Below, one piece after another: positions 1 through 10,864 of a stretch of DNA of 64,000 bases. Origin of the DNA: Hyalella azteca (Eukaryota > Arthropoda > Malacostraca > Amphipoda > Hyalellidae). Below the pieces are notes generated by a model. It did not search any database. It saw only the letters and a program-made list of their open reading frames with translations, and was not told the DNA's origin. The translations under genes and the position numbers were made by a program. The DNA lies in NCBI RefSeq assembly GCF_000764305.2, contig NW_025939466.1, positions 248,001 through 312,000 of the forward strand. The letters run 5' to 3'. Positions within the stretch are counted from its first letter, which is position 1; every line of letters begins with the position of its first letter.

Positions 1-79
1 ACAACACTTTACAGTTTAAAAGACGAAAAATGTAATAAAAAATATTACATTCATTCATTTATTAACAACTTAAAAAATC

Positions 80-275
80 ATATCCTTGACTTAAAAAAAT
101 ATATTCTTGGCTTAAAAAATCATCACTGACGTGAAAAAATATTTCCTTGACATAAAAATATATATCCACGACTTGAAAAATATATATCCTTGACTTGAAA
201 AATATATCCATGCCATGAAAATTCATCCTTGACATAAAAAATGTATCCTTGACTAGAAAAAATATGTATACATGA
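80..275. repeat. Degenerate AT-rich minisatellite, unit about 22-28 bp
   Basis: Successive units of the type ATCCTTGACTTGAAAAATAT recur with substitutions and small length changes. Short reading frames across it are by-products of the repeat. Confidence 0.7.
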
Positions 276-1840
276 CCGAAAGAAAAACTTCGTTCCAGTT
301 TTGTCCATAATCCAGATATTATGTGTAGGAAATTCGTACTTGCTCCTGATTTCAGACAAGGATGCAGTTACATATCGTATTTTCCTAAACAAAGAATTCC
401 AGTTTGCGTCATCTCGCTGTCTCTTTGCCGACGCAACGTTTACTTGGCAATTTGAACTTTTTGTAATTTGTCATTCCTAATTTCCTCCAAAACATTCTCA
501 AGTTTAGTCTGAGAATAGTTGGCTGTATGGTCTTCCTTTTATAGTTGCGTATATTGTTGTAAGGGTGAAGCAGAGATAAGGGGTCATAAATACGCACAGT
601 TAGAAACTATATAGAACTTGCTGCCCTGAGGCAGCAAATAAAAAAAGCATACAATATGAAGTGTAATTTGTAATTCAAAAAGCTCGCCATAGTTTTGAAG
701 AGCTCATTGAGACAAATCTAATGATGTATAACACAAGACTTCACAGAGTGATATTGAGCCTACCATGGGCGCTTTGCCCGCGACACGCATGGGCCCGTTG
801 TCCCACTAGGTATCATTTCAATTTATATAGTGTCAGCATTTTAGTTTAAAAACTAATAGTCTAAACTTGAAGTCAAAATTATCCCCATATATAATACTTT
901 CAAAATATAATTCACAGTACTTTCAAAAGCTTCATATAGAGTAATCGACAACAGTTTTTTACAGCTACAAAAAACTTTTATCTGGGACGCCCTGAAACGT
1001 GAAAATTTTTGTAGGACGCCCTGAACGTGACAGACTAGTCGACACATGGAATGATTTACATCTCAGAACAGTATCACCAACTGTCGAAATTGGGATACTT
1101 AGCACAGATTAAATTTTTCTATATCCCAAATCATCTCTGAGAGGCTGAATGATTGATTTTCTAGTTTATTCGGACAATTACGCAGTTTTAGGCATTGTTG
1201 AAGAGCTTAAAATTTAGGCCACCTTCTAATGACGATGCCAGGTAATGAATGACTGCAGTTAGAAAGATGTCTATGACTTTTTTGCTGCATTCTAGAATAT
1301 TCCAACGTTTTATGACTCTAGAATAGTCCTCCAAAAATAATGAATGAGAAATTATTGGCAAATCAAATTATTTTATTACGATGTGTTGGATACTTTTTTG
1401 AACCTTGGTTTTCACAAAATTGCAATTATCAAGTCAACATTTAATGATATTGTTGTGTTGATATGATATTTGTATTTCCCATGTAAATTTAAATTAGATT
1501 AGTGTTGGTTCATGTTATTTTAGATAATAAGTTTTAATTAAATAAAGTTTTTCCATTTTGTCAGATGCTTAGGTCAGGTGCACCCACTGTAAGACCAAAG
1601 TGATAAGACCCCCTTCAGATGAAACATTCCAAAACTTGTGTGATGAAATATTCAGTTACCCCCGGTCAATAATTGAATTCGTCTAATTATTGGGCAATAT
1701 GTAGGACAGACGTTGAAGCAAAGGTTTTAAGTTATGTGAAACCCCGTGTCAGCGAATTGCAGCCGCAAAACATTCTCCAATAAATTTCCTTTAAATTAAG
1801 TTTCATTCAGCTTGACTTACGCTGATCCTACGTTGCTCAG
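276..1840. other. AT-rich stretch without recognisable gene
   Basis: Only short, low-complexity reading frames are present on either strand. It should contain the end of the intron before the first visible atlastin exon. I looked for a P-loop (GxxxxGKS) exon here and did not find one. Confidence 0.5.
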
Positions 1841-1978
1841 GGCTTACCGAACTGGCTGGGTGATCCGTCGCAGCCGCTGGAAGGTTTCGTCTGGAGCACA
1901 GGCATGGAGGGGCAGACCGCCGGCATTTACATTTGGAGCGAACCTTTTACTATCTACGCTAAACCAAGCGGCAAAGAA
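1841..1978 (+). CDS. atl: atlastin-like exon A (GTPase domain, before G3)
   Basis: The acceptor is GCTCAG at 1835-1840 and the donor GTGAGT at 1979. It reads GLPNWLGDPSQPLEGFVW and ends IYAKPSGKE, like the atlastin WLG...PLEGFxW segment. An in-frame TGA at 1823-1825 forces this start. The intervening codons read SYVAQG, which also resembles family sequence (see findings). Confidence 0.8.
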
Positions 1979-4900
1979 GTGAGTTCAATCTTATAGGATG
2001 GAATGTGTACTCTTAAGAATTACCATCGGCTTCTGATTCTATCAGTTACACACGGTAAACTTTTAAAACTTTTTCCCGTGTTATCCTAGAAACAACTACA
2101 TTTTGTCCTCAGACTTGTTCCACAAATCTAAATAACGGACTTACTATCAACGAGCAATCAGCATCTATTCGAAAGCTGAATACGGTATGCCTTTAACGTG
2201 AAATGTTTTGACGCACTCCAATATCATTGGGCAGCGAGTGTGTTTTACGAAATTCTCGTAGTCTGTCTTTGTCCAATTGACTCGTTGAAAACTGTTCACA
2301 TTAATTAATTTTTCTTCGTTAGTATATGTACTCTAAATGGAGAAGGTGAAGAGATATCTAATTATCTGTTGTTTGCAGGTGGCAGTTATTCTCATGGATA
2401 CTCAGGGCACGTTCGACACCCAGACTTCGCCGCGGGTATGTCCAGTGGGCTCGTATCTACAATCAACAGTGATTTTCTGTCTTCCTTATATATAACTATC
2501 TTTTTTCGTTAGTTTGAACTATTTTTTATGAATTATCTAAGAAGATTTATTTGGAGAAACAACTGTATTTAACATATCAACAACAATTTACCATTGATAA
2601 ACTCTATTTCCCACGGCGATGAAAAAACACTGCGGACATGAACTTTTTGTCCTCGAGAGGGTTAATTTTTAGTCCGCAACATTATGGTCTTTGAGATCAC
2701 GAGTAAATTGAGTGTCCCTAATATGAAGAACGATGGAGATCTTTTCAAAGTGCTCTCTTTTCAATTCGTGATAGAAAACTGCACTTATATTTAGAGGTAT
2801 TTCTGAATAAAAAGCGATCATTTGATTTAATTCAAAATAATTTAAATATACAATACAGCAAATCAGTTCTATAGCGTCGTCTTTTTTTGCCTCTGTTGAT
2901 CGGGCAAGTGACACGAACGGCTGGAATTGGTCTGTTCTACCTTCACCATCCACCCATAAATCGATTTAAAAGGCCTCTTTATCAGCTAGGTTGAGGCCTC
3001 CCCTGTCAAAATTTTCGTGCCGATTAAGGTCGTTTTAGAGGAACTATATTCGGCTTAGGGGTGAATCAGGAGCAAGTCGGCCACGTAGGGTGTTTTGCTT
3101 CTATTTACCAGCCTCTTTTGGAAGTCAATTGCCCGGTAGGCCAAATCTGCGTAATAAGATTAAAAAGAGCAGCTGGTCAAGCTTCGTCATGATGCCCCTG
3201 GTCAAACGCTGATGACGCTATCGCACGATGGGGCTGGTCAGATGCTGAACAAGGTAAACGCACGAACAATCGAAGTTCCCGCCATACGGGGGTATGCCGG
3301 TATGTGGGGGTCTACCTCCCGCACCCCCCATCCGGACAGAGCATACCGTTGCAGCAATTGAATAGGAAGGCGCCAGTTTGAATCAAACCTTCAATCGATC
3401 AGTACGTAGTGAAGAGTGCTCATTGCTTATCGAAAAGGTACTAGCCTATTATAGTTTTGTCTCATTCAGAGAGCTTTAAACAATTTGATGCTTTCAGAGA
3501 GCTTTAAACAATTTCCTTAAATTATGACGTATTTGACTGGAAAATTTAAGATTAACATGTGCTACTCCGTTCTATTGTGTGATCTTTCGTAAATAAACGC
3601 AGAAATTCGAGGCCCTTGCAGAACTGTTTGCTCTATAGAAATTTAATGTGACGAAAGTTACATGAAATGAAACGGCAAATAATTCAACGATTATTTTAAA
3701 AACAACGTTGTTCATTCAGTAGGATACATGGATTTAATAGGAGAAATTGGCTTGACTTGCATTACCTCGAATCAGGGATACCTTTTGATGTATCGATTGA
3801 ATTTTTTATTTGCGATTATTGCCCTCATTTCTAACCACGCCATGTCATAAAAGTTACTAGCTGTAAACGTCTTTGCATGAAATTGAGCCTCTGATAGACT
3901 GCTCTGATCTTAAAACTGAGCGAGTAGTGCAAAATAGACTGCATATATATATAACGTACAGAGATTGAAATACCCCCTCCCTTCCCCCCCCCATAAGGGG
4001 GAGAAGGGAGGGGGAATTTTTTTAAGCATTTTTCATATTCGGCCGTGTCTGTCCCGAACGTATCAGGTACCAAATACGCGCGCCCCACGATCGCCCCAAG
4101 CTCAACGAGTAATTTCACAAGATTCCATTTCGGCGCTTATTTCGCTACGGCAACCGGAACCTAAAGCGGACATAGAGCTTCTAATTTACCCTAAGATAAG
4201 AACTTGCGGCGTCCGTGTGCCAGCGGCTGACAGGTCTTCGAATTTCGATAGGGTCATTTCTTTCTGAAGCAAATGTTTCAATTAAACGCTTTACTGATCG
4301 TTACCAAGTTTCTTTAAACAAGACTTTCTTCGACGAGCTCATTCCAACAAAAGCTATTAATTTTTACAGGGAAATGTGTCATCCAGGCACCAGAAGCCAA
4401 ATCATATCAAACGTAAATTTTATACAACACAGATAAGATTTTTTTTGCAATAGAACCCTTGTATAATTTTTTTGAAGAGTTTATTGGAAAGTTCATCTGA
4501 CCATTTTCTCACTCATTGCAAGTTCTTTCTTCTATTGTCTACCGCTCTTTCGTAAACGAACGGAGTTGATTTCAAGATTTTTTTCGTGAAAAGAAGTATC
4601 ATGAGCCTTCATTGGACTAACTTATTCGCAAGCACAGCTAAAGATCGCTTATACACTGTCTTTTCTTATTGTAATGGCTATGGTCTCTTCTAAAATTTAT
4701 TTTTCTCCAGGATTCGACGTATATCTTCGCCCTGACGCTGTTGACCTCCTCCGTGACGGTGTACAACCTCATGAACAACATCCGCGAGGACGACCTCACT
4801 AACCTGCAGACGTTCAGCACCTACGGAGCCTCGGCACAGAAGGAGATCAAAGAGTCGCGCGCATTCCAGGTACAGATATGTTCATTTCAAGTATTACAGT

Positions 4901-7900
4901 AAATATTAGCAAAAATAGAAGCATAAAATTTTCAAGAAGTTCTGTATGCATGACCTGTCATTTGAACTGGTCGGATGGCAAGTAATCATGTGGTTATATA
5001 GGTATAGACAACCTCCATGCCTTCGAGCTTCCCCGGGCCCTGTTGATGTCGTCCACGAAAATGCAGCACTTCGGCCAACAGAATATATAATATATTACCA
5101 ATAATACACAGCATCTGCTAAGATCCTTACCGTTAACGGGCCAATAGATCTATTTCTGAGCAGAAATACAATGAACGATTCCAATTTAATTCGATTAATT
5201 TCTGACTCCATCATTTGTTTTACTGCTGAATTCTCTCTTTCATAACTAATTTCTCGCTGCGCATTAGGTAAATTCTGACTGAAACTCATTCAGTGGAGTT
5301 TGATTCCAACGTCGGATTGCAAATTACAAATTTAGATATTATAGATTATTCTGAAGAAATAAACTCATTGAACAATTGGATCCTTGGTATCCTTAGTATT
5401 TGTTTGGGACGTAGCAGTCCCAGGTCACGATGGATCGCCGCCTCTGATTATCGCTCATCCGCCCTCATTTGGGCCACCTGATGCACGATGCTGTTGCTTG
5501 CTTCTCGCCGCTGGTAGGTTTGTAGGGGAGGTCGATCTGGGATTGTGCTCAGGAACACGTCCAGTCGTCTCTTGAAGGTCTGCAGGGTGAATTCCCCATC
5601 TCTTAGATCCCTTGGTAGGGCGTTAAACAGCCTCGGCCCCGCCACGGAAAGTGATCCTTCCCGCAGGGATTGAAATCTGACTGCGGATCTGTTACGTAGG
5701 GGGGGGGACCTTGCACAGTCTCCCCCTTCTCTCGTTGTGATATGTCTCAATCCCGAAGGTCTCGCTCTCGAAGTTTGGCGCCATTCCGGTTATTATCTTC
5801 CATGTGTAATGGATGACATACCTCTCCCGTCTCCTCTGCAGTGAGTACAGTGAGATCCTCTCGTTTCAAATTATAGATTAATAATCGCGTCTTTTGAAGT
5901 TATTAGAAACCTTCTCTTGAAGGTAGTTAGAACGCGTTCTCGAATTTACTTACAGACATTGTTTAAAACTTTTGAACCTTTCAGAACCTATTACTCCTGG
6001 TGCGTGACTGGAGTTTTCCTCAGCAGCATCCATGCGGCCACGAGGGCGGTCAAGTTGTACTGGAGAAAGTGCTAGGCCAACTAGGGGTAAGTTGTTCAGA
6101 ATATATGTTGCAATTACAGATTTCCACGTAGAATAAATATATGTATAATGGATTTACATATTTAGATGCGAATAATTAATGGTATGTCGAAATTCAGCCC
6201 TATATCTACAAAAGGTAACTCGCGTTTCCAGGATTTTTGATGCGATTGACATTGACGTCGGTTACCTTATCCTATCCGTTGACAAAAGGATGAGGAAGTC
6301 AGTTTAGGCTGTTGAAAAATCTTCATTATTGGCAGGGTGAGAGAACATTATAGTCAAGATATAAGCGTGAAGTTCTAGTATGTTTAGTATGATTGAAAGG
6401 CATCTTCTATCATGTGTACATGCGAAATCATCCGTTTCTCCGATATCGAACTTGTGAACATCTGAAATAGCCTCCCTGTTTAAACATTCATAAAAAACTG
6501 GTGAAATGTGCTGCCTCCAATGGGTCTTCAAATCAGTTACAGCAGTTGTACATTCGTGATAAAATATAAGTATTGGCGTATTTTTTCCTCTAACACTATA
6601 ACATTAGAATCCTCGGCTCTCTCGATAATTATTTATGAATTTGATTTTTCAATTTATATTTTGATGGTGCTCCCCCTAATATGCCCGGAATGAAAATATA
6701 ATATAGCAGACTGCTGTTATGGTTGATGTCCTTCAAATTTCCCGCAAAGGAAAAGGCGGAGAAGCTGATGAATGCGTCAACCCACCAGAGGTTGATGAGA
6801 CAAGGCCTCCGTCAGAGTTTTGAGAAGCTGGAGTGCTACCTCATGCCGCACATCGGCCTCGGCGCGGCCGAAGACTCCAATTTTGATGGTCGACCAAATC
6901 GTAAGCGCCCTCTGCAGGACCTAATGTTGCTATCAGATATCATGGATCTGTCACTTGGATATTGTGGAACATTCGAGAAGCTTGAGTTACAGTCATGAGC
7001 CTTGCACACTTCAAGTGTTTTTACAAATAACGTATCTCATGCATAGAACTGAAATTGAATGTGAGTTCCATGTTAAGCGTTGGTGCGAACGGGTCTTCCT
7101 GCACTTAAAATCAATTATTCGGAAATTATTAAATAAATTACATAAAGTTAAGATCAATTTAATCTTAATTTTATGTGGCAACCGCTAACAAAATTTGACA
7201 TTTAAAAAATTTTAACACGCAACCACCCGTATGAGCGTTAAAGCTGACATCTCACTTAAGTGATATGTAAGAAGTTTTTATAAAATTTTTGATAATTTAT
7301 GAACAGAACTGAGCCCACAATTCGTGGAGCACATAAAGCTGCTGGTGCCTCGCCTGCTGGCGCCTGAGCGCCTCGTGGTGAAGCGTTCAGCGGCGCGGCG
7401 GGGACAGCCCGCCACCGGGGAAGAGCTGGTGGACTTCATCAAGACCTACATGGCGGTCTTCAGGGAGGGAAAGCTGGTGGAACCCACCAGTCTGGCTGAG
7501 GTTTTGAGATAGGAAAAGTTATAAAAAGATTGCTAATGTACATTCGTGCACTTCAATCTGAATATCTTGAGATGTACACGATTTTACCGTCTCTCGGTTT
7601 CATTTTTTTGCTTTTGGGACGTAATGTCTTTTAAAGTATGAATTAAGATAATGAGTTTCAGAAAGGTTGATACCATACCACTAAGAGCCCGATTTTACTC
7701 TTATTCATTATTGTTTGTCGTCAGAGATCAGTGCAAATCATCCTTTCTATTTATATTCCTGATTATTATTCCTTATATTCTGCAATGTTTCACTTATATC
7801 TAGGCCCAAGCAGCAAAACACCATACTGGACCAAATTATAAGATTTGCTTTAGAAAGTCCGTTTCGTTGATGTTTTTTTCTCAAAAATTTTCAGATGATG

Positions 7901-10578
7901 GCACGTGTATGCAGTAATGGAGCTCGTAATATTTCTCTTGAAGTATACAAAAATGCCATGAATTCTATTGTTTTCCCCAATGGAAAACAACTTGAGGCCT
8001 CCGTTCTCATGAGCCAACACTTCGCATTCAAGCGTGACGCCGTCGCAGCCTACCTCAGAGAAAACCAATATGCAGACAGCAGTGAACAGTTTCCGGTTGT
8101 TCATGAAGTCAAAGAGCAACTTGAAAATGTGAGTAAATGCATGAGAGAGGTCACTCCTTGCGCGAATTAGTTCCTCTTACCATCTGAAAATTGAAATTTT
8201 TAAACTAATTTTACCCATCAATTCAGACTATTTCACAATTTCAAGCTAAGAAAATTTCAAACAAGAAATTCTTTCGATGTTATTCCACTGTTTTTTAAGC
8301 CACTGATAAGCAACTTAGTGCTTGTTTGCATCGTTTCCAATTTTCATGATGACAAGAAAAAAATTTAAAATACCTGAGCCATTCCATGAGCTGGTGTCAG
8401 GTTGTCTACCGTCCCCACCCAACTTGCTGTAGGTGTAACCACGTCACCTGCTGTGACGTCATTGTTGTACGCCTATATAAGCAAGCATTCCCTACTTCAG
8501 TCACAGACCGAACCTAACCAACAACTCAGTGCTGCAGTTTTCAGATAGCCTATATCCTCATCTACAGACGACTGCGGCAATCGCGTATAACGTGATGGTG
8601 TCGTTACTAATACCTTAGTAATTTCTGTACTAATATCTCACCGCATCTAACTCTAGATAAGTTTTTAAGGATTGGAACACTCTCTTCATTCATCCTTCAT
8701 GCGTATTCTATAGACGATAAAGAACTTATAGGACCCAGTTATAAATCCGAAGTTAATCCTTATATACAGTAGGGGGAAATAAATATTCGTACACTTGAAA
8801 AATCGTATTTTAATGTATGTAAGTACACAAACTTAACAGGAAAAGTGATTTAAATTATGTATAGAGACGCATAGTATTCAAAAATACTATCAAAAGAAAT
8901 TAAATCTCAATGCAACAAAAAACAATGCNNNNNNNNNNNNNNNNNNNNNNNNNNNNNNNNNNNNNNNNNNNNNNNNNNNNNNNNNNNNNNNNNNNNNNNN
9001 NNNNNNNNNNNNNNNNNNNNNNNNNNNNNTGATAGTATTTTTGAATACTATGCGTCTCTATACATAATTTAAATCACTTTTCCTGTTAAGTTTGTGTACT
9101 TACATACATTAAAATACGATTTTTCAAGTGTACGAATATTTATTTCCCCCCACTGTAGCTGAGCTCACGACGAGGTCCGGAGAGTGGCGGAACGCCTTAC
9201 TGGAACTCACTAAATTGCATCTAGCCCAATCAATTGATAAGCAAATTAATATTATTAAAACTTGCTCTAGAAATTTACTAGTAAAACTCCCCCTTGAAGC
9301 TTCTTCGTATTGAATACATTCCTATATGTGAAGTTGATGTGAATTACCTTACATACAACATTCACCTTGTATTTTTTGAATCGAAGTTCTGATGTTTCGA
9401 GGTTCAATTATGTTACCGTAATCAAGCAAAATTGACTCGGCTTAACATAATAAAAAAGTAAAAACGACCACACACCACCTATGATGGTGCATTGCTGAGA
9501 AAGAATATTTTTACATCTCGAACAAACACATCCCATGATTTGATTCAAACCATCGATTGCACGAGCTGAGCTGAAAAATTTTTTCTTCGTCTACCTAGGC
9601 CTATCAAAATTTTGCTCGCTGGACGAACTGTTTTTTACGAAGTTTTGCTCGCTATCTGCATGCAAAGTTATTTCGGTTTTTGTGACAATGCATCATCTCG
9701 AAATCTTCAACTAAAGTACTAAAAATTGTTGGATCAGCGTAGCATCGTTTACAAATAATATATAACAATTTTGTTTGTTCTTATTCCTGTCTGTTAGACC
9801 AGCATAAATTTCCCGCGAGTTTTTTGGGCTGATTTGACAGAAGGTCATACCAAGTAATTAAGATCCGTCACCAAATGATAAGTTCTGACCACACAATATG
9901 AATCCATTTCATCATTCATCATATAACAAATTGATATTTTCAAATCAGTATTGATATGCTCTAGCCAAAATTAAAGAATGAATCTGTTCATATGTTAATT
10001 TAATGAGCTAATGGAGATATCAATATTTCAGAATAACCGTATATTTTTGCAGTCGACGATCTGGAAAGGACAAAAAACGAGTTTCCCTTCAAATTAAAAT
10101 TGTTCTTCCGTGATTAAATAGTTGGGATAAGGGGCGAATTCGCATGAACGTGTAAATAAAAACGATACTCAATTATGATTTTACAAAGCGATGACATTAT
10201 CATGTGGATCAGAGGAAGAAACGATGCGCCGGCCTAATTCCTGCTAACTATTTATATTAAATGCATCTTTAACTCTCCTCTCAGGCAGCGTAAACTAAAG
10301 GGCGCTTCTGAGAAAACTGTCTGTTCATAGAAAATTATAATTCATCTGAGATTATATTACAATAGATTATATTATGAATCACACTCGTTATTTAGCCGAG
10401 GGCACGTGACAACGATATCCCCTAACCTAATGCTGCCATATATTCCAGGAAATCGACGACCACCTCCTTCACTACACCGAAGTTAATGATCACAACAGAA
10501 TTAAGGAACAGATGAAGAAGCTAGAAGAATATGTTGAAGCGGCTGTTAAAATTGGAGCGCAGGCTGTGACCCTCGCTG
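1841..10578 (+). CDS. atl: Atlastin-like dynamin-superfamily GTPase, partial multi-exon gene
   Basis: Atlastins are ER-membrane GTPases that tether and fuse tubules. Eight exons (1841-1978, 2379-2435, 4711-4869, 5985-6086, 6750-6900, 7307-7500, 7895-8128, 10449-10578) join with consistent phases (0,0,0,0,1,0,0) into about 388 residues. The order matches the family: a GFxW-like start, the G3 motif DTQG followed by TFD, a conserved EDDL segment, the G4-type VRDWSFP, the CYLMPHIGL and FDGR blocks, the LVPRLLAPE block, then the helical middle domain (QLENEIDD, HYTEVND). Known atlastins are about 540-560 residues. The N-terminal P-loop exon and the C-terminal membrane hairpin and amphipathic tail are missing from the window or unrecognised. 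Many substitutions in otherwise conserved positions suggest a divergent paralogue. A decaying copy is possible, but no exon contains a stop. Confidence 0.85.
2379..2435 (+). CDS. atl: atlastin-like exon B (G3 motif DTQG)
   Basis: The acceptor is TTTGCAG before 2379 and the donor GTATGT at 2436. The 19 codons read VAVILMDTQGTFDTQTSPR, the G3 (Walker B-like) motif of atlastins, with phase 0 on both sides. Confidence 0.9.
2436..4710 (+). other. Atlastin intron B-C, no gene recognised
   Basis: The stretch is 2.3 kb with only short frames. It contains a direct repeat of about 21 bp (AGAGAGCTTTAAACAATTT near 3469 and 3497), a purine/pyrimidine hairpin at 3972-4015, and a moderately GC-rich segment at 3000-3350 that I cannot assign. 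Confidence 0.5.
3972..4015. repeat. Homopyrimidine/homopurine inverted repeat
   Basis: A C-rich arm (CCCCCTCCCTTCCC...) is followed after CATAA by its purine complement (GGGGGAGAAGGGAGGGGG). The arms can pair as a hairpin, and the tract has H-DNA or G-quadruplex potential. Confidence 0.7.
4711..4869 (+). CDS. atl: atlastin-like exon C (EDDL segment)
   Basis: The acceptor is TTTTCTCCAG at 4701-4710 and the donor GTACAG at 4870. The 53 codons run from DSTYIFALTLLTSSVTVYNL through IREDDLTNLQTF to ESRAFQ, aligned to the atlastin FALSTM...YNL...EDDLQHLQLFTEYG region. Confidence 0.9.
5440..5880 (-). pseudogene. LINE ORF2 C-terminal remnant in an atlastin intron
   Basis: On the minus strand, frames read SLYSLQRRRERYVIHYTWKI then NFESETFGIETYHNERR. 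After a frameshift they read GSLSVAGPRLFNALPRDLRD, FKRRLDVFLSTIPDRPPLQT. This order (YSLxRRRERY, WKI, then FNxLPxxIRD...F+xxLDxFLxxIPDxP) is typical of the C-terminal end of CR1/L2-like non-LTR reverse transcriptase proteins. No RT catalytic core is present, so this is a 5'-truncated dead copy. Confidence 0.8.
5985..6086 (+). CDS. atl: atlastin-like exon D (G4 motif VRDW)
   Basis: The acceptor is CTTTCAG before 5985 and the donor GTAAGT at 6087. The 34 codons begin NLLLLVRDWSFP, the conserved atlastin G4 segment with the RD pair that contacts guanine, and continue HEGGQVVLEKVL. Confidence 0.9.
6750..6900 (+). CDS. atl: atlastin-like exon E (SCF..CFLMPHPG-like block)
   Basis: The acceptor CCCGCAAAG before 6750 keeps phase 0. 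The donor GTAAGC at 6901 leaves phase 1. It encodes a helix followed by FEKLECYLMPHIGLGAA and NFDGRPN, aligned to the end of the atlastin GTPase domain. The acceptor tract is only moderately pyrimidine-rich. Confidence 0.8.
7307..7500 (+). CDS. atl: atlastin-like exon F (LLAPE block)
   Basis: The acceptor is GAACAG before 7307 and receives phase 1. It encodes LSPQFVEHIKLLVPRLLAPE, then a GEELVDFIKTYMAVF segment ending PTSLAE. The likely donor (GAG followed by GTTTTG) is weak. An in-frame TAG lies four codons later, so splicing here is required. Confidence 0.85.
7895..8128 (+). CDS. atl: atlastin-like exon G (middle helical bundle)
   Basis: The acceptor is ATTTTCAG before 7895 and the donor GTGAGT at 8129. 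The 78 codons cover the start of the three-helix middle domain, with LEVYKNAMNSI and FAFKRDAVAAYL helices, ending VHEVKEQLEN. Similarity to other atlastins is weaker here, but placement and phase fit. Confidence 0.75.
8390..8760 (+). promoter_or_regulatory. Promoter-like segment (CRE, TATA, initiator) in an intron
   Basis: A CRE-type TGACGTCA (8455-8462), TATATAA (8474-8480) and a TCAGTC initiator with its A at 8499 are spaced as in a Pol II core promoter (25 bp from TATA start to the A). No reading frame follows. A solo LTR or other transposon promoter is the likeliest source, but the boundaries are not resolved. Confidence 0.4.
8767..8892 (+). repeat. Left terminal inverted repeat of the Tc1-like element
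   Basis: It is 126 bp and matches the complement of 9030-9155 along its length. It ends in a small palindrome around TAGTATTCAAAAATACTA. Confidence 0.9.
8929..9029. other. Assembly gap (run of N)
   Basis: About 101 N. The true length is unknown and may include a transposase gene of the surrounding inverted-repeat element. Confidence 0.99.
9030..9155 (-). repeat. Right terminal inverted repeat of the Tc1-like element
   Basis: It is the complement of the left end, starts directly after the gap and terminates CCCCCCACTG before the TA duplication. Confidence 0.9.
10449..10578 (+). CDS. atl: atlastin-like exon H (end of middle domain)
   Basis: The acceptor is ATTCCAG before 10449 and the donor GTATAT at 10579 (phase 1). 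It reads EIDDHLLHYTEVNDHNRIKE and ends QAVTLAG. This continues QLEN of the previous exon into the atlastin QLExEIxExxxxYxxHND motif. The next exon should encode the membrane hairpin and was not found. Confidence 0.75.
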
Positions 10579-10864
10579 GTATATATTTATCCCGCCGTCC
10601 TTAGTGGCTAAACAAAACAAAATAATAATAACGGCTCTGGATTATCGTGGTGTCATTGAAGAATTATAATAGTCACTTCTATACCCGTATTAAAAAGAAA
10701 TTTTGCATCCGTACAAAATTAAATTATGAACTGTTTAAGGAGAGTATGACTAATGATAATTTATCCTATAATATTACCATGGACAATTATTTACGAATTG
10801 TTGGAAAACGCCTTTGATAATTGAAGGTAGAAACATATATCCTGTCCGTTGATATTTTCGATTT

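Larger units (their letters stand above)
8767..9155. mobile_element. Tc1/mariner-like element, interior lost in assembly gap
   Basis: The two 126-bp ends are inverted repeats. The left begins CAGTAGGGGGAAATAAATAT and the right ends with its complement (one A/G difference noted in the first ten bases). TA dinucleotides flank both ends (8765-8766, 9156-9157), the Tc1/mariner target duplication. Between them only 36 bp and about 101 N are given, so transposase content is unknown. Confidence 0.8.

Noticed and set aside
2669..2953. 94-codon minus-strand frame in an atlastin intron
   Set aside because: No motif, no splice sites in register and unremarkable composition.
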